The notes: generated from the letters alone by a model not told the origin. Shown: positions 1 through 9,187, counted from the first letter of the stretch. The stretch is DNA of 64,000 bases from Nitrospirota bacterium (GCA_021840555.1 JAKBXW010000001.1:1-64000), one strand, 5' to 3'. Numbers and translations are program-made.

Positions 1-144
1 CTCGTTCCCGCCGAAGCGGCGGAAAAAGCCAAGGCCGGGCGTGTCGCCTTTCTGGCCAGCCGGGTGAACGTCATGCTTTCGATCCCCATGCTCTTTTTTA
101 TGGGGGCATCAAGCCATGGGGGGGCCCTCTTCATCGGCCACTGA
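1..144 (+). CDS. C-terminus of a membrane protein, PuuD/DUF989-like (partial)
   Basis: Only the last 47 codons are in the window, read in frame from base 1 and ending in TGA at 142-144. The visible part has a charged stretch followed by a hydrophobic segment containing SRVNVMLSIPMLFFM and a histidine. The spacing Arg-x-Asn-x4-Pro-x-Leu-Phe-x-Met resembles the last membrane helix of urate hydroxylase PuuD-like (DUF989) proteins. The family call is tentative because most of the protein lies upstream. A strong hairpin terminator follows 27 bases after the stop. Confidence 0.5.
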   Translation, partial: LVPAEAAEKAKAGRVAFLASRVNVMLSIPMLFFMGASSHGGALFIGH

Positions 145-170
145 TTCGACAGGAAATCGTCAGAAAAATG

Positions 171-204
171 AAAAAGGCCAGGGTCTTGACCCTGGCCTTT
201 TTTG
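171..204. terminator. Bidirectional rho-independent terminator
   Basis: The stem AAAAAGGCCAGGGT pairs with ACCCTGGCCTTTTTT across a four-base loop. The A-run on one side and T-run on the other let it work on both strands. It separates the plus-strand membrane protein from the converging minus-strand gpmA block. Confidence 0.85.
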
Positions 205-207
205 TCT

Positions 208-339
208 TCATGTCGGGGAGTGGAGATAGGACCAGACGGTATAGAACAGCATGATGCCGAAACCCGCCTTGACGACAAGAATAAGGATCTTGAGTCTCCG
301 GTGCCGGGCATCGTCCCGGTCGTCAGCACGGGGGTCCAT
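208..339 (-). CDS. Small single-pass membrane protein (43 aa)
   Basis: This is a 43-codon frame from ATG at 337-339 to TGA at 208-210. The first 15 residues are very charged ([15 protein letters not shown]). They are followed by one hydrophobic helix of about 20 residues ([20 protein letters not shown]) and a short polar tail. The start overlaps the 3' end of gpmA by 17 bases, so it is probably the last gene of that transcript and may be translated by coupling. The terminator lies a few bases beyond its stop. I recognise no family. A charged N-terminus, one helix and an operon-end position support a real gene. Confidence 0.6.
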   Translation of the reverse strand: MDPRADDRDDARHRRLKILILVVKAGFGIMLFYTVWSYLHSPT

Positions 340-988
340 CGAGAATCTTTTTTCCGAGAACGGTGAGACCGGGCAGGCCGGGAATCTGCTCCTTCTCCGG
401 ACTCACAAGTCCCAGGGTATAGACGATGGGGGTCGCCGTGGGGATGTTGAGCTCGAGTATCTGTTCCCGGGTCATCCGGTCGAGTTCCATCACAATGGCG
501 CGAAGGGAGTTTCCATGGGCGACCACGAGACAGTTCTCTCCGCGCAAGAGAGCCGGGAGGATGGATGCATGCACATAAGGGAGCACCCGGTCCTTGGTCA
601 TCTTGAGGCTTTCTCCGCCGGGGGGAGCCACATCGTAGCTCCGGCGCCAGATGTGAACCTGCTCGGCCCCGTATTTTTTGGCGGTCTCGTCCTTGTTCAG
701 ACCTTGAAGATCCCCATAATGGCGCTCGTTTAGTGCCTCGGACTTTTCTACCGGAACACTGCGATGGCCCGATGTCTCAAGGATGAGTGAGAGCGTTTTC
801 TGGGCCCGCATCAGGTTTGAGGTAAAGGCCCGGGAGACGGGGTAGGCCGCCAGTTGTTTCCCGGCCATTCGGGCCTCCTCCTCTCCGCGGGGGGAAAGGT
901 CGACATCGACCCACCCGGTGAACCGGTTTTCCTTGTTCCAGACACTTTCACCGTGTCTCACAAGTATAAGAAGTGCTGTCTTGTCCAA
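323..988 (-). CDS. gpmA: 2,3-bisphosphoglycerate-dependent phosphoglycerate mutase
   Basis: Cytosolic glycolytic/gluconeogenic enzyme interconverting 3- and 2-phosphoglycerate through a phosphohistidine. The protein is 221 aa. It has the RHGES signature near residues 11-15 with the phospho-accepting His12, the NRFTGW segment, an acidic E88-R-H-Y-G-D-L-Q-G motif and the second catalytic histidine in VVAHGNSL. Length is a little below the E. coli enzyme, typical of the short dPGM form. The start codon is TTG at 986-988, six bases after GGGAGG; no ATG fits better. A small membrane protein gene overlaps its end. Confidence 0.92.
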   Translation of the reverse strand: MDKTALLILVRHGESVWNKENRFTGWVDVDLSPRGEEEARMAGKQLAAYPVSRAFTSNLMRAQKTLSLILETSGHRSVPVEKSEALNERHYGDLQGLNKDETAKKYGAEQVHIWRRSYDVAPPGGESLKMTKDRVLPYVHASILPALLRGENCLVVAHGNSLRAIVMELDRMTREQILELNIPTATPIVYTLGLVSPEKEQIPGLPGLTVLGKKILDGPPC

Positions 989-1067
989 AAACGGCCTCCC
1001 AGCTGATGATTGATTGCCTCCGGCATTGTCGATGCCCCTATCCTACCACAAGGACGGTGGTCCCGGC

Positions 1068-1391
1068 TCAGCGAGTCTTTGGATGACAGCTCGGGCAGGG
1101 ACAATGATCCCGGAGAAATTCGAAGGAATAGATTCCCGTATCGTGTCCATCGGAGAAGCCGACTGAAAGGGCGTAATTACCGACCAGATGCCAGGAGACG
1201 GGACGGATTTCCATGGGGACATCCGACTCCCGGATGGTCCGTTCCCCTGTCCATTCATTGACGCAGGCGGCGCAGGGACAGGACAGCCTGAGATACTGGT
1301 TTCCGTAGAGGGATTCGTGGCCGTCCCTCCACACGATCCGGACGGACCGGGAGTCAGGGGCCTCAATATGCTTTGGAGATGGGGTGGCCAT
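1068..1391 (-). CDS. DUF971 domain protein (GBBH-like N-terminal zinc domain)
   Basis: A 107-aa protein with the DUF971 fold also found at the N-terminus of gamma-butyrobetaine hydroxylases. Visible landmarks are RIVWRDGHES, the LSCPCAAC metal-binding cysteines and the C-terminal HDTGIYSFEFLR, followed by a CPCPSC motif. In many bacteria DUF971 is fused or adjacent to Mrp/ApbC iron-sulfur carriers, and an mrp homologue lies 2.3 kb upstream on the same strand. A role in iron-sulfur metabolism is therefore plausible but inferred. ATG at 1389-1391 follows AAAGGA. Confidence 0.8.
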   Translation of the reverse strand: MATPSPKHIEAPDSRSVRIVWRDGHESLYGNQYLRLSCPCAACVNEWTGERTIRESDVPMEIRPVSWHLVGNYALSVGFSDGHDTGIYSFEFLRDHCPCPSCHPKTR

Positions 1392-1449
1392 GAGAGTTAT
1401 CCTTTCAAGCGTTGTAATCAGTTATATGTGGTGACAGGGGACAGCATTT

Positions 1450-2499
1450 TCAGGACAGATCTTCCTCGGAACGGAGCGGCCGGCTCATCAGTTCCGCCAG
1501 GGTCTCTTTCAGATCGGCTTTTTCGTAAAGGATCCGGTAGACAGCACGGGTGATGGGAAGCTCCACGCCGTATCGTATCGAGAGCTCAAAGGCCGATTCG
1601 GTTGTTGTGACGCCCTCGGCGACCTGTCCAAGCTCTGTCAGAATGGTCTTGAGCTCTCCGCCCTGTCCGAGTCGCAGCCCCACCGTTCTGTTCCGGCTCT
1701 TGTCTCCCATGGCGGTCAGAAGAAGATCCCCCACCCCGGCCAGCCCTGAAAAGGTCAAGGGTTCGGCCCCCATTCGAAGGCCGATCCGGGTCATCTCCGC
1801 GAGCCCGCGCGTGATGAGGGCCGCCCTGGCGTTGTCGCCGAGCCCCATCCCGTCGGCGATCCCCGTTGCGATCGCAAAGACATTTTTCAGGGCTCCGGCC
1901 ACCTCGATCCCGTGAACATCCCGCCGGGTATAGACCTTGAACCACCGAGTATTGAAGAGCCGCTGCACTTCGCTGGCCAGGACGTGGTCCGCGGAAGCGG
2001 CCACGACGGCGGTCGGCGCCCTCTTGAGGACTTCCCTTGCGAAGGAGGGGCCCGAAAGGATGGCATAGTCTCCGGAGGAAGGCGAGTAGGATTCGGCGAC
2101 GATCTCCGAGACGAGAGACAGGTTCTCCTGCTCGATTCCCTTGGTGGTTCCGATAACCGGGAGTGGCGCGGAGAGATGCTTGCGGACGGTTGTCAGGACC
2201 TCGCGGCAGGACTGGCAGGGAATGGCCAGAACGAGGAGTGTCCCCGCCTCGAGGGCCGCATGGAGATCGTGCGTGACCGAAAGGGATGCCGGAAGAGGGA
2301 TGCCGGGCATGTAGACGCGGTTCTCCCGGGTGCGGCAGATATCCTGGGCCAGGATGGGATCCCGGACCCACAGGGTCGTTGGCCATCCGGCAGATGCAAG
2401 ATGGCCGGCCAGGGCGGTGCCCCACGATCCCCCTCCAAGGACGACGGGGGCGGGGTCCGGTCCGATCCGGACAAATGTGTCTCGCGATTCAGAGGTCAT
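1450..2499 (-). CDS. gpsA: Glycerol-3-phosphate dehydrogenase [NAD(P)+]
   Basis: Reduces dihydroxyacetone phosphate to sn-glycerol 3-phosphate for phospholipid synthesis. The 349-aa product begins with a Rossmann fold (VVLGGGSWGTALAGHLA, about residues 19-35). It carries the GTTKGIE and SGPSFAREV motifs and the catalytic lysine region EVAGALKNVFAIATGIADG. Full length for the family. It lies in the minus-strand run between the DUF971 gene and truA. The ATG is preceded by GGAAGG. Confidence 0.93.
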   Translation of the reverse strand: MTSESRDTFVRIGPDPAPVVLGGGSWGTALAGHLASAGWPTTLWVRDPILAQDICRTRENRVYMPGIPLPASLSVTHDLHAALEAGTLLVLAIPCQSCREVLTTVRKHLSAPLPVIGTTKGIEQENLSLVSEIVAESYSPSSGDYAILSGPSFAREVLKRAPTAVVAASADHVLASEVQRLFNTRWFKVYTRRDVHGIEVAGALKNVFAIATGIADGMGLGDNARAALITRGLAEMTRIGLRMGAEPLTFSGLAGVGDLLLTAMGDKSRNRTVGLRLGQGGELKTILTELGQVAEGVTTTESAFELSIRYGVELPITRAVYRILYEKADLKETLAELMSRPLRSEEDLS

Positions 2500-2544
2500 C
2501 GAAGCCTTCCAGAAAGAGAGGAGGTGTGTTCTGAAAGAAGAATA

Positions 2545-3363
2545 TCAGCTTTGGAATCTCGGGTCGAATGGATCCCGGTGACCGTAGAGCACGCGAACCA
2601 GCGCAAGACCTTCCGGGGGTAGGGGGGTGATGGGCCGGAAGGGGGGAGGCGATCCCGGGCGAAGAAGTGACGCAATTTCCGCACTGCTCCGCCGTCCCTC
2701 TCCCACCTCCTTCAGAATCCCTCCGATCATCCGGACCATGCGATGGAGAAAGCCCGGTCCGGTGATCCAGAGCGACAGTCCCGCCGGAACAGGTTCCCAG
2801 AAAAGTCCGGTGATGGAACGGACTGGATCTTCAGGGCAGGAGGAAGCCACCGAAAAATGCCGGAAATCATGGCGTCCGATAAAGGCCCGGGATGCCTCCG
2901 CCGCTCTTTCCAGATCGAAGTCCGCATGAAGAGGGCCGGAAAAAGGGTCGGCCAACGGATGGCGGGTCAGGGTCTCGGGAAGAAGGCGAAAGGAGTATTT
3001 GTAGATTTTACCTGTGGCGCTGTGGCGGGCATGAAAGCTTTCAGGGACGGACCGCGATTCGATCACGCGAATTTCCGGAGGGAGGCGGGTGTTCAGGATT
3101 CGCGCGAGACGGTCATGCGGAATGGAAAATTCTTCGGGAAGATCGGCATGGGCCACCTGTCCCCAGGCGGAAACCCCGGCATCGGTCCGCCCCGCACCCG
3201 TGATCCGGATCCGGACTTTGGCGAGGGAGCCCAGCGCCTCTTCGAGAAGGCCCTGGACCGTCCGGTCCTTCGGCTGGACCTGCCATCCCGACAGGGCGCG
3301 ACCGTCATAGGCCAGGAGAAGCGCGACCCTGGTCTTACCCATTCCCTTCAGGGTGCGGTCCAT
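2545..3363 (-). CDS. truA: tRNA pseudouridine(38-40) synthase TruA
   Basis: Isomerises uridines 38-40 in the tRNA anticodon stem. It carries the family signature GRTDAGVSAWGQVAH with the catalytic aspartate, and the segments LLAYDGRALSGWQ, FHARHSATGKIYKY and FLHRMVRMIGGILKEVGEG. The start is uncertain. ATG at 3361-3363 gives 272 aa and overlaps the upstream gene by 16 bases, whereas ATG at 3340-3342 sits directly after AAGGGA. The longer frame that continues upstream is mostly antisense-like sequence and is not used here. Confidence 0.9.
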   Translation of the reverse strand: MDRTLKGMGKTRVALLLAYDGRALSGWQVQPKDRTVQGLLEEALGSLAKVRIRITGAGRTDAGVSAWGQVAHADLPEEFSIPHDRLARILNTRLPPEIRVIESRSVPESFHARHSATGKIYKYSFRLLPETLTRHPLADPFSGPLHADFDLERAAEASRAFIGRHDFRHFSVASSCPEDPVRSITGLFWEPVPAGLSLWITGPGFLHRMVRMIGGILKEVGEGRRSSAEIASLLRPGSPPPFRPITPLPPEGLALVRVLYGHRDPFDPRFQS

Positions 3364-3596
3364 GGTTCGTTGCGGCAAAGAGCCTCCCAGGACTCCTTGA
3401 GGTCGAGGAAGGCTTCGAGTTCGAGGGAGAGCGCCTCTTCCCACACCTTCCAGTCTTCGGGTGCACCAGCCCCGGAGGGGGACTCTTCCGTGCCGAGGGT
3501 TTTTTTGTAGGCGATTTCGGAGCGGCGCCGGGCCAGACGATATTCCTTGTGGCGTTCGTCGAAAACTGCCAGACGTTGCACCTTGAGTGGATCCAT
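3348..3596 (-). CDS. Small hypothetical helical protein (82 aa)
   Basis: ATG at 3594-3596 is preceded by GGAG with good spacing. The product is 82 aa, rich in Glu, Lys, Arg and Leu, and has no signal peptide or membrane helix. Two helical halves, about 10-32 and 47-75, are separated by a Pro/Gly/Ser loop (PSGAGAPED). No recognisable family. Its end overlaps the probable truA start, which suggests coupled translation. Confidence 0.55.
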   Translation of the reverse strand: MDPLKVQRLAVFDERHKEYRLARRRSEIAYKKTLGTEESPSGAGAPEDWKVWEEALSLELEAFLDLKESWEALCRNEPWTAP

Positions 3597-3681
3597 GGGT
3601 CTCCTTGCCCTAGAAATGGAAATCTGGAGCTTGATTTCGTCGGGTCAATGGAAAGAGGAGGGAGCCCTCCCCTTTCGGTTT

Positions 3682-4773
3682 TCAGGCCAAAGTTCCGAGG
3701 GTGATGGGCGTGAACTCGGAGTTCAGGACGCTGATGCGGGAGGCGATGTTCCCCGCAATTTTCAGGTAGGCTTCCGCCAGCGGGCTCTCTGGCTGGGCGA
3801 TCCCGATCGGGCGTCCCTCGTCTCCCGCCTGGCGGATGGAAAGGTCGATGGGAATCCTTCCGAGAAAGGGGACCTTGAGTTCTGCGGCGGCCTTCTCTCC
3901 TCCCCCCTGGGAAAAAATGGGGGTTTCATGGTGGCAATGGGGGCAATGGAAGGAGCTCATGTTTTCGACGATCCCGAGAATGGGAACATTCACCTTCTGG
4001 AACATGGCGAGGCCCCTCCGGGAATCCGACAGGGCGACTTCCTGCGGGGTCGTGACGATGATGGCTCCCGTCACAGGCACGAGCTGGGCCAGGGAGAGCT
4101 GGGCGTCGCCCGTTCCGGGAGGCATGTCGACGACGAGATAGTCGAGCTCCCCCCATTCCACATCCCGGACGAACTGGGTGATGATCCCGTGCAGCATGGG
4201 TCCGCGCCAGATGAGAGGAGCTCCCGGAGGAGCCATGAAGGCCATGGACATCACCGGGATTCCGTAGGCCTTCGGGGGAAACCAGCGGTTGTTCACCTGT
4301 TTCGGAAGGGCGTTGATCCCGAGCATCATGGGAATGTTCGGTCCGTAGACATCCGAGTCAAGGATGCCGACCTTCGCCCCGAGTTCCGTGAGGGCGATGG
4401 CCAGATTGACAGCCGTGGTGGACTTGCCGACTCCTCCTTTTCCGCTGGAGACCGCAATGACATTCTTGACACCCTCTATTTCAGCCTTTCCCTCCCGGGC
4501 GCCGCCTCCGGTCGTGCGTGAAGTCATGTGGATGTCCACAGAGCGAATTCCCGCGATCGGGGCCAAAGCCTCCATGCAGGCCTTCTTGATCTCCTCCTTG
4601 AGTGGGCAGGCCGGTGTCGTAAGAATCACGGTGAAGGTGACGTTGCCGTCCTTGACCGAAAGGTCCTCGATCATTTTCAGTGTGACAAGATCCTTCTTGA
4701 AGTCCGGTTCGATCACGCGCCCGAGGGCCTTCATGACCATTTGTCCGATTTCCTGATCTTTTTCCTGACTCAT
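3682..4773 (-). CDS. apbC: Mrp/ApbC-type iron-sulfur carrier ATPase
   Basis: P-loop NTPase that binds and hands on [4Fe-4S] clusters. The first 90 residues form a FeS_assembly_P (DUF59/MIP18-like) domain containing TTPACPLKEEI. The deviant Walker A SSGKGGVGKSTTAVNLA follows, then LDSDVYGPN, the Walker B region VVDMPPGTGDAQL and the CxxC cluster ligands in FHCPHCHHE. Start chosen at ATG 4771-4773 (363 aa) because GGAG lies seven bases upstream; an ATG 30 bases earlier has no ribosome site. It lies directly after the isc operon on the same strand, which fits a role in cluster delivery. Confidence 0.92.
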   Translation of the reverse strand: MSQEKDQEIGQMVMKALGRVIEPDFKKDLVTLKMIEDLSVKDGNVTFTVILTTPACPLKEEIKKACMEALAPIAGIRSVDIHMTSRTTGGGAREGKAEIEGVKNVIAVSSGKGGVGKSTTAVNLAIALTELGAKVGILDSDVYGPNIPMMLGINALPKQVNNRWFPPKAYGIPVMSMAFMAPPGAPLIWRGPMLHGIITQFVRDVEWGELDYLVVDMPPGTGDAQLSLAQLVPVTGAIIVTTPQEVALSDSRRGLAMFQKVNVPILGIVENMSSFHCPHCHHETPIFSQGGGEKAAAELKVPFLGRIPIDLSIRQAGDEGRPIGIAQPESPLAEAYLKIAGNIASRISVLNSEFTPITLGTLA

Positions 4774-4805
4774 AGGGGCTCTCCGATGGGTTGATGGTTC
4801 CATAT

Positions 4806-5228
4806 TTATCCAGATGGTTCGTCTGTACGAAGAAGAGGTTCAAAATGCTCCAGAAATTCCTTCCGGCTCGAATATCCTGTCACGCCGTCCTCCCTTACAA
4901 GGTCAATCCGGTCAGGAGAGGTTGCGAGCACTTCGTATTCCCGTCCCTGGGAGTCCCTGACTCCCGGGCGGAACAAGTGATCCCTCCAGCTGAACCCGGG
5001 ATCCGGAGCGACGGTCCCGAGAAGGCGCCGGAATGTGTCTTGGGTGATGTCGACGCCCCCCTCACGGCTTTCCCGGGCCCTTCGGTAGTCTTCCCACGTC
5101 ACCGGACGACCCGTTCCCTTCCTCGCCCACAAAAGGCGGGCGACCAGAGCCTCCGGCGACAGGGAGGCCGAAGGAAGGCGGGTGCGGATCCGGAGCAGGC
5201 GGGGAGGTGTTACTGGTTGTCCTTCCAT
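4806..5228 (-). CDS. Hypothetical protein at the end of the isc operon (140 aa)
   Basis: From ATG 5226-5228 the product is about 140 aa. Its start overlaps the end of iscX and it finishes 33 bases before the apbC start, so it probably belongs to the isc transcript. The sequence is soluble, with a Pro/Arg-rich N-terminus, a central stretch around TWEDYRRARESREGG and a C-terminal region near SSRKEFLEHFEPLL. No cysteine or recognisable domain is seen. A longer frame upstream exists but lies within iscX in another frame. Confidence 0.6.
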   Translation of the reverse strand: MEGQPVTPPRLLRIRTRLPSASLSPEALVARLLWARKGTGRPVTWEDYRRARESREGGVDITQDTFRRLLGTVAPDPGFSWRDHLFRPGVRDSQGREYEVLATSPDRIDLVREDGVTGYSSRKEFLEHFEPLLRTDEPSG

Positions 5229-5413
5229 TCTTCCAGCCACGCCATCTGGATGGCTTCGAGAATCTTTTCGTTCGATGATTTGGGATCCCCCGAAAATCCC
5301 GGAAGGGCAAGGATCCACTGGTGCAAGTCGGTAAATCGGACCGTGAGGGGGTCGATCTCCGGATGGTGTTCATATAGCTGATAACCGATTTCGTAGGGCT
5401 CGTTCCAGTTCAC
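5210..5413 (-). CDS. iscX: Fe-S cluster assembly protein IscX
   Basis: Small acidic protein (67 aa) that binds iron and IscS in the ISC system. It shows the typical compact pattern EIGYQLYEHHPEIDPLTVRFTDLHQWILALPGF and a C-terminal WLEEW. Start codon is GTG at 5411-5413 behind AGGGG. It is 13 bases downstream of fdx, in the usual isc gene order. In E. coli IscX competes with other partners for the IscS surface; its retention here matters because this operon's IscS looks catalytically altered. Confidence 0.92.
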   Translation of the reverse strand: MNWNEPYEIGYQLYEHHPEIDPLTVRFTDLHQWILALPGFSGDPKSSNEKILEAIQMAWLEEWKDNQ

Positions 5414-5426
5414 GGGTTTTCCCCTG

Positions 5427-5762
5427 TTAGTGTTCGTGTGATCCCTTGCTGCAGGGAGGAATCCGCACAGAGATGTCCCCCTTGATATGGGCCTGACATC
5501 CCAGGCGGGATTTGAGGGTCAGGCCTTCGGCTTCGTCGAGCTGATCCTCTTCGTCCTCCTCCATGAGGGAGAGGCGGTCGAATCCGTCGTCGACGATGAC
5601 ATGGCATGTCGAACAGGCGCAGACCCCTCCGCAGTTGTGTTCCAGTGGGACGTGGGCCTTTTTGGCCGCCTCGAGGATTGTCGTGTCCGGTGCGACCTCC
5701 ACCGTGACGGGGGCGAAGGTTTCGGCCAGACGTTCGTCGGGGCGAAACGAAACCTTAGGCAT
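5427..5762 (-). CDS. fdx: ISC-type [2Fe-2S] ferredoxin
   Basis: Electron carrier of the ISC machinery, 111 aa. Cluster ligands are C44, C50 and C53 (motif [10 protein letters not shown]) and C89 (LGCQ), with the acidic stretch [14 protein letters not shown] between them as in adrenodoxin-like ferredoxins. It begins 8 bases inside the end of hscA. A strong AAGGAGG precedes the ATG. Confidence 0.95.
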   Translation of the reverse strand: MPKVSFRPDERLAETFAPVTVEVAPDTTILEAAKKAHVPLEHNCGGVCACSTCHVIVDDGFDRLSLMEEDEEDQLDEAEGLTLKSRLGCQAHIKGDISVRIPPCSKGSHEH

Positions 5763-7587
5763 GGGAACCTCCTTCCTGGGGAAGGGCCATTCCCGAGAGG
5801 GCGTTCGAAAGGGACTGGTTCATCAGGCGTTCGGCCAACGGCTGTGTCAGGCGGTCGAGAGCCTGCGTCTCGTCGCGAACCTTCCGTCCGTCCGTTCCCT
5901 CCATGGTCGTTTTAAGGAGCTTCACCTGATTCTGGATGGCGACCCTGTCGGCGTCGGGGAGAATATCGGATCCGACCCTTTCGAGGGCCCGCTCCGTGGC
6001 GTTGATGACGGTCTGGGCCTCCGTTTTCGCATCGACGAGAAGACGTGTCGCGAAATCCTCCTGGGCGTGTGAAAAGGCCTCCTTGAGCAAATTCCGCACG
6101 TCGTCCTTGTCCAGACCGTACGAGGGTTGGATTACCACGTTCGACATCGTTCCAGTCGTCTGCTCCCGGGCGGTCACTTCGAGAATGCCGTTGGCGTCGA
6201 TCTGGAAGGTGACCTCTATACGGGGGGTGCCGGCGGGAAGGGGGGGAACTCCGGAGAGGGTGAAGCGCGCCAGGCTCCGGTTGTCCTTGGCCATCTCCCT
6301 CTCCCCCTGAAGGACATGAATGTCCACATTCGTCTGTCCGTCGACGTAGGTCGTGAAAAGCTCCTTGGCCTGGGCCGGGATTGTGGTGTTGCGCGGGATG
6401 AGGGTGCTGGTGACTCCTCCGATGGTTTCGATTCCCAGAGAAAGCGGCGTCACATCGAGGAGGAGAAGGTCCTTGCGCCGGCCCGACAGGATGTCGGCCT
6501 GGACGGCCGCTCCCTCGGCGACCACCAGGTCGGGGTCCACGGAGTCGAAGAGAGGTTTCCCGAAGAAGGCGGCCACCGCCTCCTTGAAGCGGAGAAAACG
6601 GGTGGATCCTCCGACGAGGATGACCCCATCCACATCGGATGTAGCCGTTCCTGCGTCCGCGAGTGCCGCCCGCACACAGGAAAGGGCCCGGTCCACGTAG
6701 GGCTCGACCAGGGCGTTCATCCGGGCGCGGGTCAGGGTCGTCCGAAATCCGACGGCCGGAAGGACGACTTCCGCCTCGGTCTTGTGGGAGAGGGCGATCT
6801 TGACGCGCTCCGCCTCCTTCCTGAGAAGGTCGCGCACTTCGGAGCGTTCCGCGAGAGCGGACAGTTTGGGGTTTTCTTCGAGCCACGCCGCCACGATGGC
6901 CCGGTCGAAGTCCTCTCCTCCCAGGTGGGTGTCTCCATTAGTCGCCCTCACTTCGAAGATACCCTTCCGAATATCGAGGAGGGAAAAGTCGAAGGTCCCC
7001 CCTCCGAGGTCGAAGATGGCGAACAGGCCGTCCTTTCCGGAGCCGAGTCCATAAGCCAGAGCCGCCGCGGTGGGCTCATTGATGATCCGGAGAACCTTGA
7101 GACCGGCGAGTGCCCCGGCATCCTTTGTCGCCTGCCGCTGGGCGTCGTTGAAGTAGGCCGGTACGGTGATGACGGCCTCGGAGACCTCCTGGGAGAGGAA
7201 TTCCTCCGCGCGGTTTTTCAGATCGCGGAGAACCAGGGCTCCGATTTCCGGCGGAGTCAGGAACCTGTTCCGGAAGGGGTCGGGGACGGCGGGAGAACCC
7301 TTGTGGTCGACTAATGGATAGGTCAGGCTCCTGCGTTCGGCTTCTGTCTCCTCAAAAGAGCGGCCCATCAGGCGCTTCGCCGCATAGATGACCGTTGTTT
7401 CCGGATCGTTGACTTTTTCTCGCGCGCTCCACCCCACGCGGACCCCGTCCTTTGAAAGGGCAACGACCGAGGGGAGAAGAAGTCGCCCCTGCCGGTCGGG
7501 GACAACCTCCACCTGGCCATCCTCCCGGCGATAGGCCACGAGCGAATGGGTGGTGCCTAGATCGATTCCCACGACGATTCGGTTCAC
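5755..7587 (-). CDS. hscA: Fe-S assembly chaperone HscA (Hsp70 family)
   Basis: Specialised Hsp70 that releases clusters from IscU, 610 aa. The nucleotide-binding domain starts with [13 protein letters not shown] and includes [17 protein letters not shown], the phosphate-2 motif [13 protein letters not shown] and VILVGGSTR. The substrate domain follows from about residue 375 ([13 protein letters not shown]). Its partner motif LPPVK is intact in IscU. ATGA overlap with hscB upstream and an 8-base overlap with fdx downstream indicate coupled translation. Confidence 0.95.
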   Translation of the reverse strand: MNRIVVGIDLGTTHSLVAYRREDGQVEVVPDRQGRLLLPSVVALSKDGVRVGWSAREKVNDPETTVIYAAKRLMGRSFEETEAERRSLTYPLVDHKGSPAVPDPFRNRFLTPPEIGALVLRDLKNRAEEFLSQEVSEAVITVPAYFNDAQRQATKDAGALAGLKVLRIINEPTAAALAYGLGSGKDGLFAIFDLGGGTFDFSLLDIRKGIFEVRATNGDTHLGGEDFDRAIVAAWLEENPKLSALAERSEVRDLLRKEAERVKIALSHKTEAEVVLPAVGFRTTLTRARMNALVEPYVDRALSCVRAALADAGTATSDVDGVILVGGSTRFLRFKEAVAAFFGKPLFDSVDPDLVVAEGAAVQADILSGRRKDLLLLDVTPLSLGIETIGGVTSTLIPRNTTIPAQAKELFTTYVDGQTNVDIHVLQGEREMAKDNRSLARFTLSGVPPLPAGTPRIEVTFQIDANGILEVTAREQTTGTMSNVVIQPSYGLDKDDVRNLLKEAFSHAQEDFATRLLVDAKTEAQTVINATERALERVGSDILPDADRVAIQNQVKLLKTTMEGTDGRKVRDETQALDRLTQPLAERLMNQSLSNALSGMALPQEGGSHA

Positions 7588-8285
7588 GAGGCCTCCCTGA
7601 TTTCCTTGAGAAGGTTCTGGAGATAGGCGCGCTTTTCGAGCCGTTCCGACAATGTGGCGAGGGCTTTCGAAAGCTTCTCCCGACCGTCTTCGGAACCGTC
7701 CACCAGCGCGTCGATTTCCTCAAATGAGTGGTAGATCTCCTGTTCGATGGGGTCGATCACCGCCCGAAGCCTTTGCTCGGCGACAGCGGGGCCCTGGCTC
7801 GCAAGAAGAGCGTCTCTTTCTTCCTTCAGATCCATGATTTCCATGAGATCGCTGGAAGAGAGGACGGCCTTTCGGTTTGGGCGGGCCGGTTCGCCCTTGA
7901 CGTGCCCGATGAAGTAATGCGCTCTGAGAAAGGGGTCCCGAAGGGTCCGGAAGGCGAGGTTGACCAGGGATGCGTTCCCCAGAGCGATCGTCTGCTCCTT
8001 TTCCGAGTCTTCCACATGGTGGTCCGGATGAAAGGTGCGGCTTTTCTCGTGATAGGCGGCGACAAGAAGTCTCGGGTCGAGGGTCAGACGCGCGGGAAGT
8101 CCCAGAATGCTGTAATAATCCCTTTCAGGCCCGAAGGGCTGGACACGGACGCAGGAGGGACACACATCCTCGTCACCGATCTTTTTCTCGCAATTCCAGC
8201 AGACGGAATGGCTGTGTTCCCGGTTGTCCGGATGCAGAAGGTTCGCCTGGGATGGTTTTTTTTCCGCAGTTTTCGTGTCAGACAT
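7584..8285 (-). CDS. hscB: Fe-S assembly co-chaperone HscB with N-terminal zinc motif
   Basis: J-domain co-chaperone that brings IscU to HscA, 233 aa. It opens with a four-cysteine zinc ribbon (C29, C32, C42, C45) that E. coli HscB lacks; this resembles eukaryotic HSCB/Jac1-like proteins. The J domain follows ([18 protein letters not shown] in FHPDHH) and then the C-terminal three-helix IscU-binding domain. Gene order and the ATGA overlap with hscA support the call. Confidence 0.93.
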   Translation of the reverse strand: MSDTKTAEKKPSQANLLHPDNREHSHSVCWNCEKKIGDEDVCPSCVRVQPFGPERDYYSILGLPARLTLDPRLLVAAYHEKSRTFHPDHHVEDSEKEQTIALGNASLVNLAFRTLRDPFLRAHYFIGHVKGEPARPNRKAVLSSSDLMEIMDLKEERDALLASQGPAVAEQRLRAVIDPIEQEIYHSFEEIDALVDGSEDGREKLSKALATLSERLEKRAYLQNLLKEIREAS

Positions 8286-8368
8286 CAGAGTCTCCTAACG
8301 TCAGAAGAGGGAGACAGGTTCTCTCCCTCCGCCGAGGCAGCTTTCATTTGAGGACTTTCGAGCGGCGG

Positions 8369-8698
8369 TCAGGCCGAGAAGGAAGAGCCGCATCCACAGC
8401 TGTGGCTTGCGTTGGGATTTTCGAACTTGAATCCTCCTCCCATCAGGCCTCCTCCGACATAGTCGAGGGTCGATCCGTCGAGATAGACCTTGCTTTTGGG
8501 GTCGATCACGATGCGGATATCCCGGGGGCCATCGATCACCTCATCGAATTCCTGGGGGGCCTCCTCGAGCTTGATGAGGTAGGAAAGTCCGGAGCATCCT
8601 CCCCCTTCGATTCCCAGGCGAAGAAAGTGGGAATCCTTGTTCTGATTTTTTTTGAGACGCACCACTTCGCTTGCGGCCGCTTCAGTCAGCTGTATCAT
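8369..8698 (-). CDS. iscA: Iron-sulfur carrier IscA
   Basis: A-type carrier, 109 aa, with the three ligands C35 (GGGCSGLSY) and C101/C103 (SCGCGSSF). It probably matures [4Fe-4S] proteins. It follows iscU by 12 bases and is preceded by a GGGAGG-like ribosome site. Confidence 0.94.
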   Translation of the reverse strand: MIQLTEAAASEVVRLKKNQNKDSHFLRLGIEGGGCSGLSYLIKLEEAPQEFDEVIDGPRDIRIVIDPKSKVYLDGSTLDYVGGGLMGGGFKFENPNASHSCGCGSSFSA

Positions 8699-8710
8699 GG
8701 ACCCTCCCTT

Positions 8711-9100
8711 TCAGGCGTGTTGTTCCTTCTTTTTCTGGTAATCCGAAATCGCTCCCTTGATGGCGTCCTCCGCCAGGACCGAACAGTGGAGCTTGACGGG
8801 AGGCAGGTTGAGCTCTTTTGCGATTTCGGTGTTCTTGATCTTGAGAGCGTCTTCGACCGTCTTTCCCTTGACCCATTCCGTGGCAAGGGAGCTCGAGGCG
8901 ATCGCCGATCCGCACCCGAATGTCTTGAACCGGGCCTCTTCGATGACCCCGTCGTCGTTGATCTTGAGCTGGAGCTTCATGACATCTCCGCATTCCGGGG
9001 CCCCGACGATCCCTGTTCCGACATTTTCTTCCGTCTTTTCAAATGATCCCATGTTTCTCGGATTGTTGTAGTGATCGATCACCTTGTCGCTGTATGCCAT
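8711..9100 (-). CDS. iscU: Fe-S cluster scaffold IscU
   Basis: Scaffold on which the [2Fe-2S] cluster is built, 129 aa. All functional residues are present at E. coli numbering: C37 and D39 (APECGD), C63 (FGCGSA), C106 (LHCS) and the HscA-binding LPPVK at 99-103. The scaffold is therefore fully competent, in contrast to the altered IscS encoded just upstream. Confidence 0.96.
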   Translation of the reverse strand: MAYSDKVIDHYNNPRNMGSFEKTEENVGTGIVGAPECGDVMKLQLKINDDGVIEEARFKTFGCGSAIASSSLATEWVKGKTVEDALKIKNTEIAKELNLPPVKLHCSVLAEDAIKGAISDYQKKKEQHA

Positions 9101-9187
9101 CGTGCTGCTCCCTCATCCTGTGTGTGCAATGTTCTTCTCCGTCAACCCTCAGGCCTCGCGGGGTGACGCTTCCCGTAAAGCCGGCGA

